A stretch of DNA of 64,000 nucleotides from Streptomyces sp. LBL (GTDB taxonomy: Bacteria; Actinomycetota; Actinomycetes; Streptomycetales; Streptomycetaceae). The stretch lies in contig NZ_JARXYX010000006.1 of NCBI RefSeq assembly GCF_029893585.1, forward strand, positions 124,001-188,000, written 5' to 3'. Shown one piece after another: positions 25,233-33,358 of this stretch; position 1 is the first letter of the stretch, and each line of letters starts with the position of its first letter. The notes under the pieces were generated by a model. It was given only the letters and a program-made list of their open reading frames with translations. It was not told where the DNA came from and did no database searches. The position numbers and the translations under genes were made by a program.

Positions 25233-25466
25233 CTACAGATGAACGACCGGGCAGGTCAGGGTGCGGGTGATGCCGTCCACCTGCTGGACTTTCGCGACCA
25301 CCATGCGGCCGAGATCGTCCACGGTGTCGGCCTGGGCGCGCACGATGACGTCGTACGGTCCTGTCACGTCCTCGGCCTGAATGATTCCGGGGATCTTGCT
25401 GATCGTCTCGGCGACGGTCGACGCTTTGCCGACCTCCGTCTGGATCAGGATGTACGCCTGTACCAC
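25233..25466 (-). CDS. Stand-alone Lrp/AsnC ligand-binding (RAM) domain protein
   Basis: 77 residues (MVQAYILIQTEVGKASTVAE, then GPYDVIVRAQADTVDDLGRMV) that form a complete alpha/beta RAM domain without the Lrp helix-turn-helix. Such proteins assemble into rings and may bind amino acids or modify full-length Lrp proteins; the partner is not evident here. The GTG at 25466 has GGAGG upstream. It is divergent from thiL and lies 20 bp upstream of the DUF3515 gene on the same strand. Confidence 0.9.
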   Translation of the reverse strand: MVQAYILIQTEVGKASTVAETISKIPGIIQAEDVTGPYDVIVRAQADTVDDLGRMVVAKVQQVDGITRTLTCPVVHL

Positions 25467-25672
25467 GGAACCTCCAGGGCGGCCACGAGGATCATGTGGG
25501 GAAAAGGAACGCCACGGTATCGCGTCGCCGCTCGCCGCGGGGAGACCCGCGCGGGCCGTGACGTGCGCGCCGGAGCACGGGCACGACAGAAGTTGACGGT
25601 CACCTCGACCGTATCGAGGACACTGGTGACGCGCGAGCGGGCACGGACAGGGACAGAAGGGGTGTAAGGGTA

Positions 25673-26638
25673 ATGAAGGGCACTGTTGGTGAGCTCGGTG
25701 AGTTCGGGCTCATCAGGGAGCTCACCTCCCGTCTCACCACCACCCCGGCGGTCCGGGTCGGCCCCGGCGACGACGCCGCGGTGGTCGCCGCGCCCGACCG
25801 ACGGGTCGTGGCCAGCACCGACATCCTCCTGGAGGGCCGGCACTTCCGCCGCGACTGGTCCACCGCCTACGACGTGGGCCGCAAGGCCGCCGCGCAGAAC
25901 CTCGCCGACATCGCCGCCATGGGCGCCGTTCCGACCGCGCTGCTGCTCGGTCTGGTCGTCCCCGCCGAACTCCCGGTGACCTGGGCGAGCGAGCTGATGG
26001 ACGGGCTGCGCGACGAGTGCCAGGTCGCGGGCGCCTCCGTGGTCGGCGGGGACGTCGTCCGCGGCGACACGATCATGGTGTCGATCACCGCGCTCGGCGA
26101 CCTGCGCAACAACGAGCCCGTGACGCGCGGGAACGCCCAGCCCGGTGACCTCGTCGCGGTGACCGGCTGGCTGGGCTGGTCCGCCGCCGGGTACGCGGTG
26201 CTCTCCCGCGGCTTCCGCTCGCCGCGCGCCTTCGTGGAGGCGCACCGGCGTCCCGAGCCGCCGTACCACGCCGGTCCCGCCGCCGCCGGACTCGGGGCGA
26301 CCGCGATGTGCGATGTCAGCGACGGGCTGATCGCGGACCTCGGGCACATCGCGGAGGCCAGCAAGGTCCGTATCGACATCCGCTCCGGCGCGATCGACAT
26401 CCCGTCCCAGATGCACGACATCGGGCAGGCCGTCGGCGTCGACCCCATGCAGTGGGTGCTCACCGGGGGAGAGGACCACGCGATCGTGGCGACCTTCCCA
26501 CCGGACGTGAAGCTGCCGGCCCGCTGGAAGGTGATCGGCGAGGTGCTCAACCCGTCGGCGCTGCCCCAGGTGACCGTCGACGGGGCACCGTGGACCAAGA
26601 AGGGCGGTTGGGACCACTTCGGGGACATCGAGTCATGA
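25673..26638 (+). CDS. thiL: Thiamine-monophosphate kinase
   Basis: 321 residues with the ThiL signatures: [25 protein letters not shown] (Mg-ATP site), [52 protein letters not shown] and [12 protein letters not shown]. It converts thiamine phosphate to thiamine diphosphate. The ATG at 25673 follows AAGGGTA. The stop overlaps the thiD start (ATGA), so the two thiamine enzymes are co-translated. I see no TPP-riboswitch-like element upstream. Confidence 0.97.
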   Translation: MKGTVGELGEFGLIRELTSRLTTTPAVRVGPGDDAAVVAAPDRRVVASTDILLEGRHFRRDWSTAYDVGRKAAAQNLADIAAMGAVPTALLLGLVVPAELPVTWASELMDGLRDECQVAGASVVGGDVVRGDTIMVSITALGDLRNNEPVTRGNAQPGDLVAVTGWLGWSAAGYAVLSRGFRSPRAFVEAHRRPEPPYHAGPAAAGLGATAMCDVSDGLIADLGHIAEASKVRIDIRSGAIDIPSQMHDIGQAVGVDPMQWVLTGGEDHAIVATFPPDVKLPARWKVIGEVLNPSALPQVTVDGAPWTKKGGWDHFGDIES

Positions 26639-27438
26639 GCCTGCCCAGGGTGCTGACCGTGGCGGGCTCCGACTCCGGCGGGGGCGCGGGCATCCAGGCC
26701 GACCTGAAGACCATGCTCGCGCTCGACGTGCACGGCATGAGCGTGATCACGACGGTCACCGCGCAGAACTCCCTCGGTGTGCAGAGCGCTTGGGAGCTGC
26801 CGGTGGAGGCGGTGCGGGCGCAGTACCGGAGTGTCGTGGACGACATCGGCGTACAGGCGGTCAAGACCGGGATGCTGGCGTCCGTGGAACTCGTCGAGGC
26901 GGTCGCCGAGTTGATCGGCGGGACGGACGCACCGGCCGTCGTCGACCCGGTGGGGGTATCCAAGCACGGGGATTCACTGCTGGCCGCGTCCGCGCTGGAC
27001 TCCGTACGGACGAAGCTGCTGCCGGTGGCCACCGTGGCGACGCCGAACCTGGACGAGGTGGCCCAGCTGACCGGGGTGCACGTGGAGTCGGAAGAGGGTC
27101 TTCGGGGGGCCGCGGCCGCCGTGCTGGCGTACGGCCCGCGCTGGGTGCTGATCAAGGGCGGTCATCTGCCGGGCGACGCCGTCGACTTGCTCACCGACGG
27201 TTCCGAGGAGCACTGGCTGCGCGCGCCGCGCCATGACAACCGGCACACGCACGGCACGGGCTGCACCCTCGCGTCCGCGATCGCGTCGCAGCTCGCGAAG
27301 GGGCAGACGGTGCCGGAGGCGGTGGCGGCGGCCAAGGAGTACGTCACCGGGGCGATCGCCGCCGGGTTCGCACTCGGGGACGGCATCGGGCCGGTGGATC
27401 ACGGCTGGGCGTTCAGGACGGGTGGTCCCGGGGTCTGA
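26635..27438 (+). CDS. thiD: Hydroxymethylpyrimidine/phosphomethylpyrimidine kinase
   Basis: 267 residues of the ribokinase-like family: [71 protein letters not shown] and the catalytic-end [16 protein letters not shown]. It phosphorylates the pyrimidine precursor of thiamine twice. The start overlaps thiL by 4 nt. Transcription is closed by the bidirectional terminator at 27603-27637. Confidence 0.97.
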   Translation: MSLPRVLTVAGSDSGGGAGIQADLKTMLALDVHGMSVITTVTAQNSLGVQSAWELPVEAVRAQYRSVVDDIGVQAVKTGMLASVELVEAVAELIGGTDAPAVVDPVGVSKHGDSLLAASALDSVRTKLLPVATVATPNLDEVAQLTGVHVESEEGLRGAAAAVLAYGPRWVLIKGGHLPGDAVDLLTDGSEEHWLRAPRHDNRHTHGTGCTLASAIASQLAKGQTVPEAVAAAKEYVTGAIAAGFALGDGIGPVDHGWAFRTGGPGV

Positions 27439-27602
27439 GCCGGTCGCCGCCTTCTTGATCAGCCTCTTGACCTTTGAGGAGCCGGCGCAGCGCCAGCGGT
27501 TCTGGGTTCTGGTACGCGCTCGGGGGCGCCACCGAGCGCCAGGTCGGCCCCAGGTGAGGGGCCGTACGGGTGAGTGAGCACGTGCGCGTGGTCGAGCGCG
27601 CG

Positions 27603-27637
27603 AAAAAGCCGGTCCGCACGAGGTGGACCGGCTTTTT
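27603..27637. terminator. Bidirectional terminator between thiD and rpmB
   Basis: A 13-bp stem (AAAAAGCCGGTCC and GGACCGGCTTTTT, loop of 9 nt) with A-tract and T-tract ends, usable in both directions between convergent genes. It is the most canonical intrinsic terminator in the window. Confidence 0.95.
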
Positions 27638-27711
27638 GCAGCGAACCAGCAGTGGCCGCGCGCGATGGGGGTCCCCCGCATCGACCGAAGTCGAGAGGTG
27701 GGGGATGTGCG

Positions 27712-27897
27712 TCAGCGCGAGACCTTGCCGGCCTTGATGCACGAGGTGCAAGCGTTCACGCGCTTCGGCGTCCCGCTGACCACAGTACGTACACGCTGGA
27801 TGTTCGGGTTCCAGCGACGGGACGTACGGCGGTGCGAGTGCGAGATGCTGTTGCCGAAGCTCGGCCCCTTGCCACAGACGTCGCAGTTGGCAGCCAC
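27712..27897 (-). CDS. rpmB: 50S ribosomal protein L28
   Basis: 61 residues: [20 protein letters not shown] at the start, then [12 protein letters not shown] and [10 protein letters not shown]. Two CxxC pairs (CDVC, CTSC) make it the zinc-binding form, so it is unlikely to be the zinc-free Zur-regulated paralogue. The GTG at 27897 follows GGAG. The leader contains a perfect 20-bp palindrome (27933-27952). It is divergent from the DAK2 gene. Confidence 0.97.
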   Translation of the reverse strand: MAANCDVCGKGPSFGNSISHSHRRTSRRWNPNIQRVRTVVSGTPKRVNACTSCIKAGKVSR

Positions 27898-27932
27898 GGG
27901 TCACTCCAAAGACTTCAGATGCTCTTACGGTG

Positions 27933-27952
27933 GATCCCGGCATGCCGGGATC
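27933..27952. repeat. Perfect 20-bp palindrome upstream of rpmB
   Basis: GATCCCGGCATGCCGGGATC starts 35 bp upstream of the rpmB start. It could be a transcript hairpin or a protein-binding site. A second palindrome, GCCCGATC-GG-GATCGGGC, lies at 27997-28014 in the same divergent interval. Confidence 0.75.
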
Positions 27953-28154
27953 GAGATCGTAGGATCAGAGATCTGAGTGGCGCTGCCAGGGGGAGAGCCC
28001 GATCGGGATCGGGCAACCGGAGCAGCATACAACGACTGCGCCAGCAGAACGAAACTACCATGGCTGCTCAGGGCCCTGCCCCCGGCCCTCTTCCGCTGGA
28101 CAACGCCCCGAGGTCTACGCTGCGTCCCACGTCCAGCAGTTCAAGGAGGCGCAG

Positions 28155-30074
28155 GTGGCGCAGGTGCCGCAGACATTCTTCGATGCTCTCGCGGTGCGCA
28201 CCTGGTGCGGTCTCGCGCTGGCCGCGCTCGGACGGGCGCGCGAGGAGATCGACGCGATCAACGTCTACCCCGTGGCGGACGGGGACACCGGCACGAACCT
28301 GTATCTGACCGTGGAGTCCGCCGCCGGGGCTGTGGAGGCGGTGTTCGCAGGCCACGAGGCCGGGCGGGCCGCCGGCCGGCCGACCCTCGCCGATGCCCTG
28401 CGGGCGATGGCGCACGGGGCCCTGATAGGCGCGCGGGGCAATTCGGGGACGATCCTGGCGCAGTTGCTGCGGGGCATGGGGCAGGTGCTCGCCGCCGACG
28501 GTGAGACCGCTCACACCGACGGGCCGGGCCTCGGGCTCGCTCTGCGGCACGCGGCCGACTCCGCTCGCCAGGCTGTGGCCCACCCGGTCGAGGGCACGGT
28601 CCTCACGGTCGCCTCGGCCGCGGCCGACGCGGCCACCGCAGCCGTGGGCGACTGCGCGGCGGTGGCCCGGGCCGCCCATGAGGGAGCGTGCACCGCCCTT
28701 GCCGCCACCCCGGGCCAGCTGGCCGTCCTGGGGCGCGCCGGGGTGGTCGACGCGGGCGGACGGGGGCTGGTGGCGGTCCTCGGGGCCCTGGTGCAGACGT
28801 TCACGGGGGAGTCGCCCGGCGCGGTGTCCGGTTCCGGGGTGTACGTGCACACGCGCGTGGGGCACGACGGGACCGACAGCGGGCAGGCGGGCGGGCGCGA
28901 GGCTCAGGGGATGTCGTACGTCCGTACGGGATCCGGGGACGAGGTCAGGAAAGCCTCTGACCTCCTCCCCGAGGCCGATACCGCGGCCCTCCACGCGCGC
29001 GTGGTGGAGGATGAGGATGTGGAGGATGAGGAGGATTTCGGGCAGGAGACGCACGGCGATCCGGCGTCCCCCGCGCGCGGGTCCTCGGATCCCGAGGACC
29101 CCGAGGACGGGGAAGCCTGCGCGGACGGGTCGGCGGGACCGGGGGAGCACGGGCCGGCCTTCGAGGTCATCTACCTCCTGGAGGCGGCGGACGACGCGGT
29201 CGCGCGGCTTCGGACGCGGCTCGACGCCCTCGGGGACTCGCTCGTCGTGGTGGGCGGCGACGGGCTGTGGAACGTGCATGTCCACGTCGACGACGCCGGC
29301 GCCGCCGTGGAGGCGGGTGTCGAGGCCGGGCGGCCGTACCGGATCCGGATCACCCACTTCGGGCTCGGCGATGTGCACACCACCGGCGCCGAGCGGCCGC
29401 CCCGGGAGCGGGCCCAACGTGCCGTCGTGGCCGTCGTGCCCGGCGAGGGACTGGCTGGGCTGTACACCGAGGCGGGTGCGACCACGGTGCTCGCCCGGCC
29501 CGGGGAGCCGCCCGCGAGCGGAGAGCTCGTGGAGGCCGTACGGCGAGCCCACGCGCGCGAGGTGGTGCTGCTGCCCAACGACGCGGACCTGCGGCACACC
29601 GCCGCCGCTGCCGTCGAACAGGCCCGCACCGAGGGCATCCGGGTGGCCCTCATCCCGACCCGCTCCGCGGTCCAGGGCATCGCCGCGCTCGCCGTGCACG
29701 AGCCGGAGCGCCGCTTCGACGAGGACGTCGTGACGATGACCTCGGCGGCCGGGGCCACCCGGTATGCCGAGGTCGTCGTCGCGGAGCGCCAGTCCTGGAC
29801 CATGGCCGGCATCTGCCAGGCCGGTGACGTCCTCGGGCTCATCGACGGCGACGTCGCCGTGATCGGCGCGGACGTCCGGGCGACCGCGGAGACCGTCCTC
29901 GACCGCATGCTCTCGGCCGGCGGTGAACTGGTCACCCTCGTCCTCGGTGACGAGGCCCCCGACACCGTCGCCGACCAGCTGGAGACGCACGTACGGGAGG
30001 CGTACCTCGCCGTCGACACCGTGGTGTACCAGGGCGGACGGCAGGGGGCCGTGCTGCTCATCGGCGTCGAATAG
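28155..30074 (+). CDS. DAK2-domain protein (FakA/YloV-like)
   Basis: 639 residues. The N-terminal DAK2 kinase-like domain has INVYPVADGDTGTNLYLT (Asp cluster for Mg-ATP), GARGNSGTILAQLLRGM and the DAGGRGLVAVLGAL end. A roughly 70-residue acidic low-complexity insert follows (about 265-335). The C-terminal DegV/FakA-like domain contains VIYLLEAADDAVARLR, HVHVDDAG, GLAGLYTEAGATTVL and GICQAGDVLGLIDGDV. In firmicutes FakA phosphorylates fatty acids with FakB; whether this actinobacterial form does so is not known. I used the GTG at 28155, after GGAGGCGCA. Confidence 0.88.
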   Translation: MAQVPQTFFDALAVRTWCGLALAALGRAREEIDAINVYPVADGDTGTNLYLTVESAAGAVEAVFAGHEAGRAAGRPTLADALRAMAHGALIGARGNSGTILAQLLRGMGQVLAADGETAHTDGPGLGLALRHAADSARQAVAHPVEGTVLTVASAAADAATAAVGDCAAVARAAHEGACTALAATPGQLAVLGRAGVVDAGGRGLVAVLGALVQTFTGESPGAVSGSGVYVHTRVGHDGTDSGQAGGREAQGMSYVRTGSGDEVRKASDLLPEADTAALHARVVEDEDVEDEEDFGQETHGDPASPARGSSDPEDPEDGEACADGSAGPGEHGPAFEVIYLLEAADDAVARLRTRLDALGDSLVVVGGDGLWNVHVHVDDAGAAVEAGVEAGRPYRIRITHFGLGDVHTTGAERPPRERAQRAVVAVVPGEGLAGLYTEAGATTVLARPGEPPASGELVEAVRRAHAREVVLLPNDADLRHTAAAAVEQARTEGIRVALIPTRSAVQGIAALAVHEPERRFDEDVVTMTSAAGATRYAEVVVAERQSWTMAGICQAGDVLGLIDGDVAVIGADVRATAETVLDRMLSAGGELVTLVLGDEAPDTVADQLETHVREAYLAVDTVVYQGGRQGAVLLIGVE

Positions 30075-30237
30075 CGACGTTCCGTCGCCGTCTTTCAGCC
30101 TCGTGTGCTCAGCTGCCGCCCTTCAGTCGCTCGCGTGTTCGGCTGCGGCCCTCAGCCGGTTGTCTGTTCCGCCGTCGCACCGCAGCAGCCTGTCTCTCTC
30201 GCCCGCTGCATGGTCGGCCGGCTGTTCCCTGTCTGCT

Positions 30238-30330
30238 GCTCAGCCGGCCGTCCGGTATCCCGCCTGCCGCTCAGCCGGCCGCCTGTTCCCCCACCCGCTG
30301 CTCAGCCGGCCGTCCGCTGCTCCACCACGT
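30238..30330. repeat. 31-bp spaced direct repeats between DAK2 and TPR genes
   Basis: The 13-mer GCTCAGCCGGCCG recurs at 30238, 30269 and 30300 with exact 31-bp spacing. More diverged copies occur upstream to about 30110. The last copy overlaps the stop codon of the TPR gene, and the two genes converge here. Confidence 0.75.
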
Positions 30331-33300
30331 CGAGGAGTTGCCGGGCCTCGGACCGGCGTGCCCGCGCGGTCTCGTCCGGGTCGCCGGCGTGCGCCGCCAG
30401 TACCGCACGCGCGCGTGCCGCCGCGTCTCCGGGACGGCTGAGGTCGGCCTCCAGCCAGCCCGCGGCGAGTTCGGCGCCGGTGCGGCTGGGCAGGACCTCG
30501 GGCCCCAGGGCGGAGAACACGACGATCGCCTCCGCCATCTGGGCCAGGGCCTCCTCCAGCACGGTCCGGACCGAGACGTCCGCGGGGCCCGCGGGGTCCG
30601 CGGGGCCTTCGGGGCCCTCGGCGTTTTCGGTGTCCTCGGCTGCCGAACGGGCGAGCAGGTCGCCGAACTGCCGGTGGGTGTGGCCACGTTCCGCCACGAG
30701 CCGCAGCCGCGTCTCTTCGTCGTCAGGGGCCGCGCCCAGCGCCGCCTCGCACTCCCGGACCGCGCCCGCCATCAACTCCCGGGCAGCGTCGGTCCCGTCC
30801 TCGCTGCGCAGCGCGAGCCAGGCTCGGGCCCGCAGCGAGCGGACGAGGCCGTGGACGTTGTCCAGGGCCCGCCACAGGTCGCCCGCGCGCGTGTAGGCCC
30901 GGTCCGCCTCGGCGGGCAGCCCCGCCTGCCCGAGGGACTCGGCGGCGAGATGGGCGAGCGTCGCGTGATCGTGCTGCTCCGGCCAGTGCCGGGCGATCTC
31001 GGCTGCCTGGAGCCGCCGTTCGGCCGCCTCGCGGTGCTCGCCGAGTTCGCTCAGACAGTCGCCGAGCCACCACTGCGTCTGCACGATCGCGCCGTCGCCG
31101 TGCGTCTCGACGCTCAGGTCGGTCAGCGCCGACTCCAGCACCTCCGCGGCCTCCGCCCAGCGGCCCTGCCGCACCAGGAACCCGCCGAGCTGGTGCCGGG
31201 CCCAGGCACCGAGCGTCGGCCCCTCACCGGCCTCGTCGGCCCAGTGCGCCGCCTCCAGGGCGTGCTCGGCGGCCTCCTCGGCCTCCCCCCGGCCGCCGAC
31301 GACCTCGGCGAGCTGGAGGTGCAGCTGCGTCCGTCCCGTCGGCTCCAGGTGCGGTCCGCCGTGCTCCAGGGCGGACCGCAAGGCCCGTTCCGTCTCGGCC
31401 AGGTCTCCGAGGTGGTGCGCGAGTGCGGCGAGCCGGGCCTCGTACTCCACGGCGAACCACGGCAGTCCGGCCCCGACAAAGCCCTCCGCCGCCCGTGTGA
31501 ACAGTTCCGCGGCCGTCTCCACGTCCCCGGACCGCGTCGCCAGCTCCGCGAGCATCGCCTGTGCCTCGGCGGCCCGCGCGGCGAGCCGGACGTCGTCCCC
31601 GATGTGCCCGTCGACCAGGGCCAGCACCTCCCGGACGGCCGTCTCCGCCTCGGCGAGCACCGGCGCGAACGAGCCGCCGCCAGGGCTTACGTCACCCTGA
31701 GAGCGGTCGATTTCGGTGGGGCCCTCAAGAGGCTCTTCGTCCGCACCGGGCTCCTCAAGGGCGGCGTCCCCCTCCTGCACCCGCCGCATCAGAATGCGCG
31801 CCCGTCCCATCAGCACCGATGCCGTCTGCCGTACGCCCGTCTCGCCCTCGGCGTACAGCGCGAGGATCTCGTCGTAGGGGCCGGTGACCGCCGAGAGCGC
31901 CTCGTCCACGTGGCCCGCGAGGGCGTGGACGTAGGCCGCACGCGTGTGTGCCGCCAGTGCCTCACCGGGGTCGTCCGCCTCCGCGTACAGCTCGGCGGCG
32001 CGTTCGAACAGCGGTATGCCCTCCGGGCCGAGGTCCATCGCCCGGTGGTCGGCGATCTCCGCCTGGTCGCGGGCGGTCAGCTCGACGCCCTCCGCGGCCA
32101 GGGCCACGGCCGCCCACGCATCGCCGGCGTTCGGCTGCAGGGTGTCCGACAGCCGCCGCGCCTCGGTGAGCAGCGCGGCCAGATCGGGCTCCTGAGGGGA
32201 CGCGGACGCCGGTGCGGCCGCCACCGCCGGCACGGAGACCGTCCGTACCGAACGCACCCCCAACGGCAGCCGCTCCACCAGCGGCCGCTGCGCCATACGC
32301 GCGCGTGCCCGCTCGCTGACGTACCCGGTGCCGTTGCGTCCGTCGAAGCGGGCGGCCAGTGCGAGGGCCTCCCCGCGCGCGTGGGCGGCGAGATCCCGTG
32401 CGGTCCATGCCCGGCCCGCCGGCCCGGGCACCCGCTGGTCGCCGAGTCCGAGCTCGGTCAGCCGGTCCATGAGCAGCGCCACCACGGTCATGAAGCTCAG
32501 CCCGCTGCGCGGTTGTCCGCCGTCCGTGAAGTACTCCGGCCGCTCCGCGAGCAGCTCAAGGCCCCGTGCCTCGTTCCCGGTGAGCGCGCAGAACTCGACG
32601 TGGGACGCGTAGGCGCCGCGCATGCTCTCCATGGCCCGCACGAGCCGGAAGCCCCGCAGATGATGGGCCCGCGCCTCGTCCACGCGGCCCAGCCGCAGCA
32701 AGGGGGCCAGGGAGGCCGAGAGGATCGTGTGCGGCTCGTGGGCGCAGCTGAACTCGCCCGTGAGGACCGGGCCCCACAGCTCCAGCGCCTCGGCGTCCCG
32801 GCCCCGCTCCGTCTGCCACCAGCCCTGCCCGTGCAGTTCGCAGGCGTGGCAGTCGGCCATGCTGTCCCGGTCGGCGGCCAGCCACGCGGCGTACGCCCGA
32901 TCGGCCCGCGCCACGTCCCCGATGTGCGCGGCCACACTGAACTCGGCACTGCGCACGGCCCGTTCGGAGTGACCGGCGAGCCGGTAGCGGTGCTCCATCT
33001 CGCCGAGCCACTTCTCGACGGACGCCAGCGGGATGTGCGGCTGGTCGAGCATGCCGGCCGACATCCACTTGAAGACCCAGTGCAGCGAGTGCGTCTCGTA
33101 CTCGTCGAAGTCCTCGGGCCGCTCGTCCCACATGCGCAGCAGGCGCGCGAACGGGACGAACATCTTGTCCTTCTCGGAGCTGTAGTTGTAGACCTTCAGC
33201 TGGTGCCCGAGCGCCTCGATCACCCCGAGCGGGATGTTCAGCCGCTCCGCCTCGACGAGCAGCTGCTCCGCGCGCGCGTTGCGTCCCGGCCCCTCCGGCT

Positions 33301-33358
33301 CCTCGGAGTTCTCCGCCATTGCCTGACGGAGGCCGTCGAAGTCCGTGATCTCACTCAT
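30302..33358 (-). CDS. Large TPR-type helical-repeat protein, partner of Hsp90-like protein
   Basis: 1,018 residues (MSEITDFDGLRQAMAENSEE at the start). The N-terminal third is helical and distinctive (LLRMWDERPEDFDEYETHSL, HACELHGQGWWQTERGRD). The middle and C-terminal parts carry degenerate TPR-like helical pairs (AEAQAMLAELATRSGDVETA, ARHQLGGFLVRQGRWAEAAE, QWWLGDCLSELGEHREAAER, AAESLGQAGLPAEADRAY), with acidic linkers near 570 and 960. No enzyme motif, signal peptide or membrane segment is visible. Its ATG overlaps the stop of the Hsp90-like gene (ATGA), so the two are co-translated. TPR proteins often bind Hsp90, which makes a physical complex likely, but this is inference. Confidence 0.85.
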   Translation of the reverse strand: MSEITDFDGLRQAMAENSEEPEGPGRNARAEQLLVEAERLNIPLGVIEALGHQLKVYNYSSEKDKMFVPFARLLRMWDERPEDFDEYETHSLHWVFKWMSAGMLDQPHIPLASVEKWLGEMEHRYRLAGHSERAVRSAEFSVAAHIGDVARADRAYAAWLAADRDSMADCHACELHGQGWWQTERGRDAEALELWGPVLTGEFSCAHEPHTILSASLAPLLRLGRVDEARAHHLRGFRLVRAMESMRGAYASHVEFCALTGNEARGLELLAERPEYFTDGGQPRSGLSFMTVVALLMDRLTELGLGDQRVPGPAGRAWTARDLAAHARGEALALAARFDGRNGTGYVSERARARMAQRPLVERLPLGVRSVRTVSVPAVAAAPASASPQEPDLAALLTEARRLSDTLQPNAGDAWAAVALAAEGVELTARDQAEIADHRAMDLGPEGIPLFERAAELYAEADDPGEALAAHTRAAYVHALAGHVDEALSAVTGPYDEILALYAEGETGVRQTASVLMGRARILMRRVQEGDAALEEPGADEEPLEGPTEIDRSQGDVSPGGGSFAPVLAEAETAVREVLALVDGHIGDDVRLAARAAEAQAMLAELATRSGDVETAAELFTRAAEGFVGAGLPWFAVEYEARLAALAHHLGDLAETERALRSALEHGGPHLEPTGRTQLHLQLAEVVGGRGEAEEAAEHALEAAHWADEAGEGPTLGAWARHQLGGFLVRQGRWAEAAEVLESALTDLSVETHGDGAIVQTQWWLGDCLSELGEHREAAERRLQAAEIARHWPEQHDHATLAHLAAESLGQAGLPAEADRAYTRAGDLWRALDNVHGLVRSLRARAWLALRSEDGTDAARELMAGAVRECEAALGAAPDDEETRLRLVAERGHTHRQFGDLLARSAAEDTENAEGPEGPADPAGPADVSVRTVLEEALAQMAEAIVVFSALGPEVLPSRTGAELAAGWLEADLSRPGDAAARARAVLAAHAGDPDETARARRSEARQLLDVVEQRTAG

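Noticed and set aside
28155..30074. Calling the DAK2 protein a dihydroxyacetone kinase
   Set aside because: It lacks the DhaK half and has a DegV/FakA-like C-terminal domain, so the FakA/YloV family is the better match.
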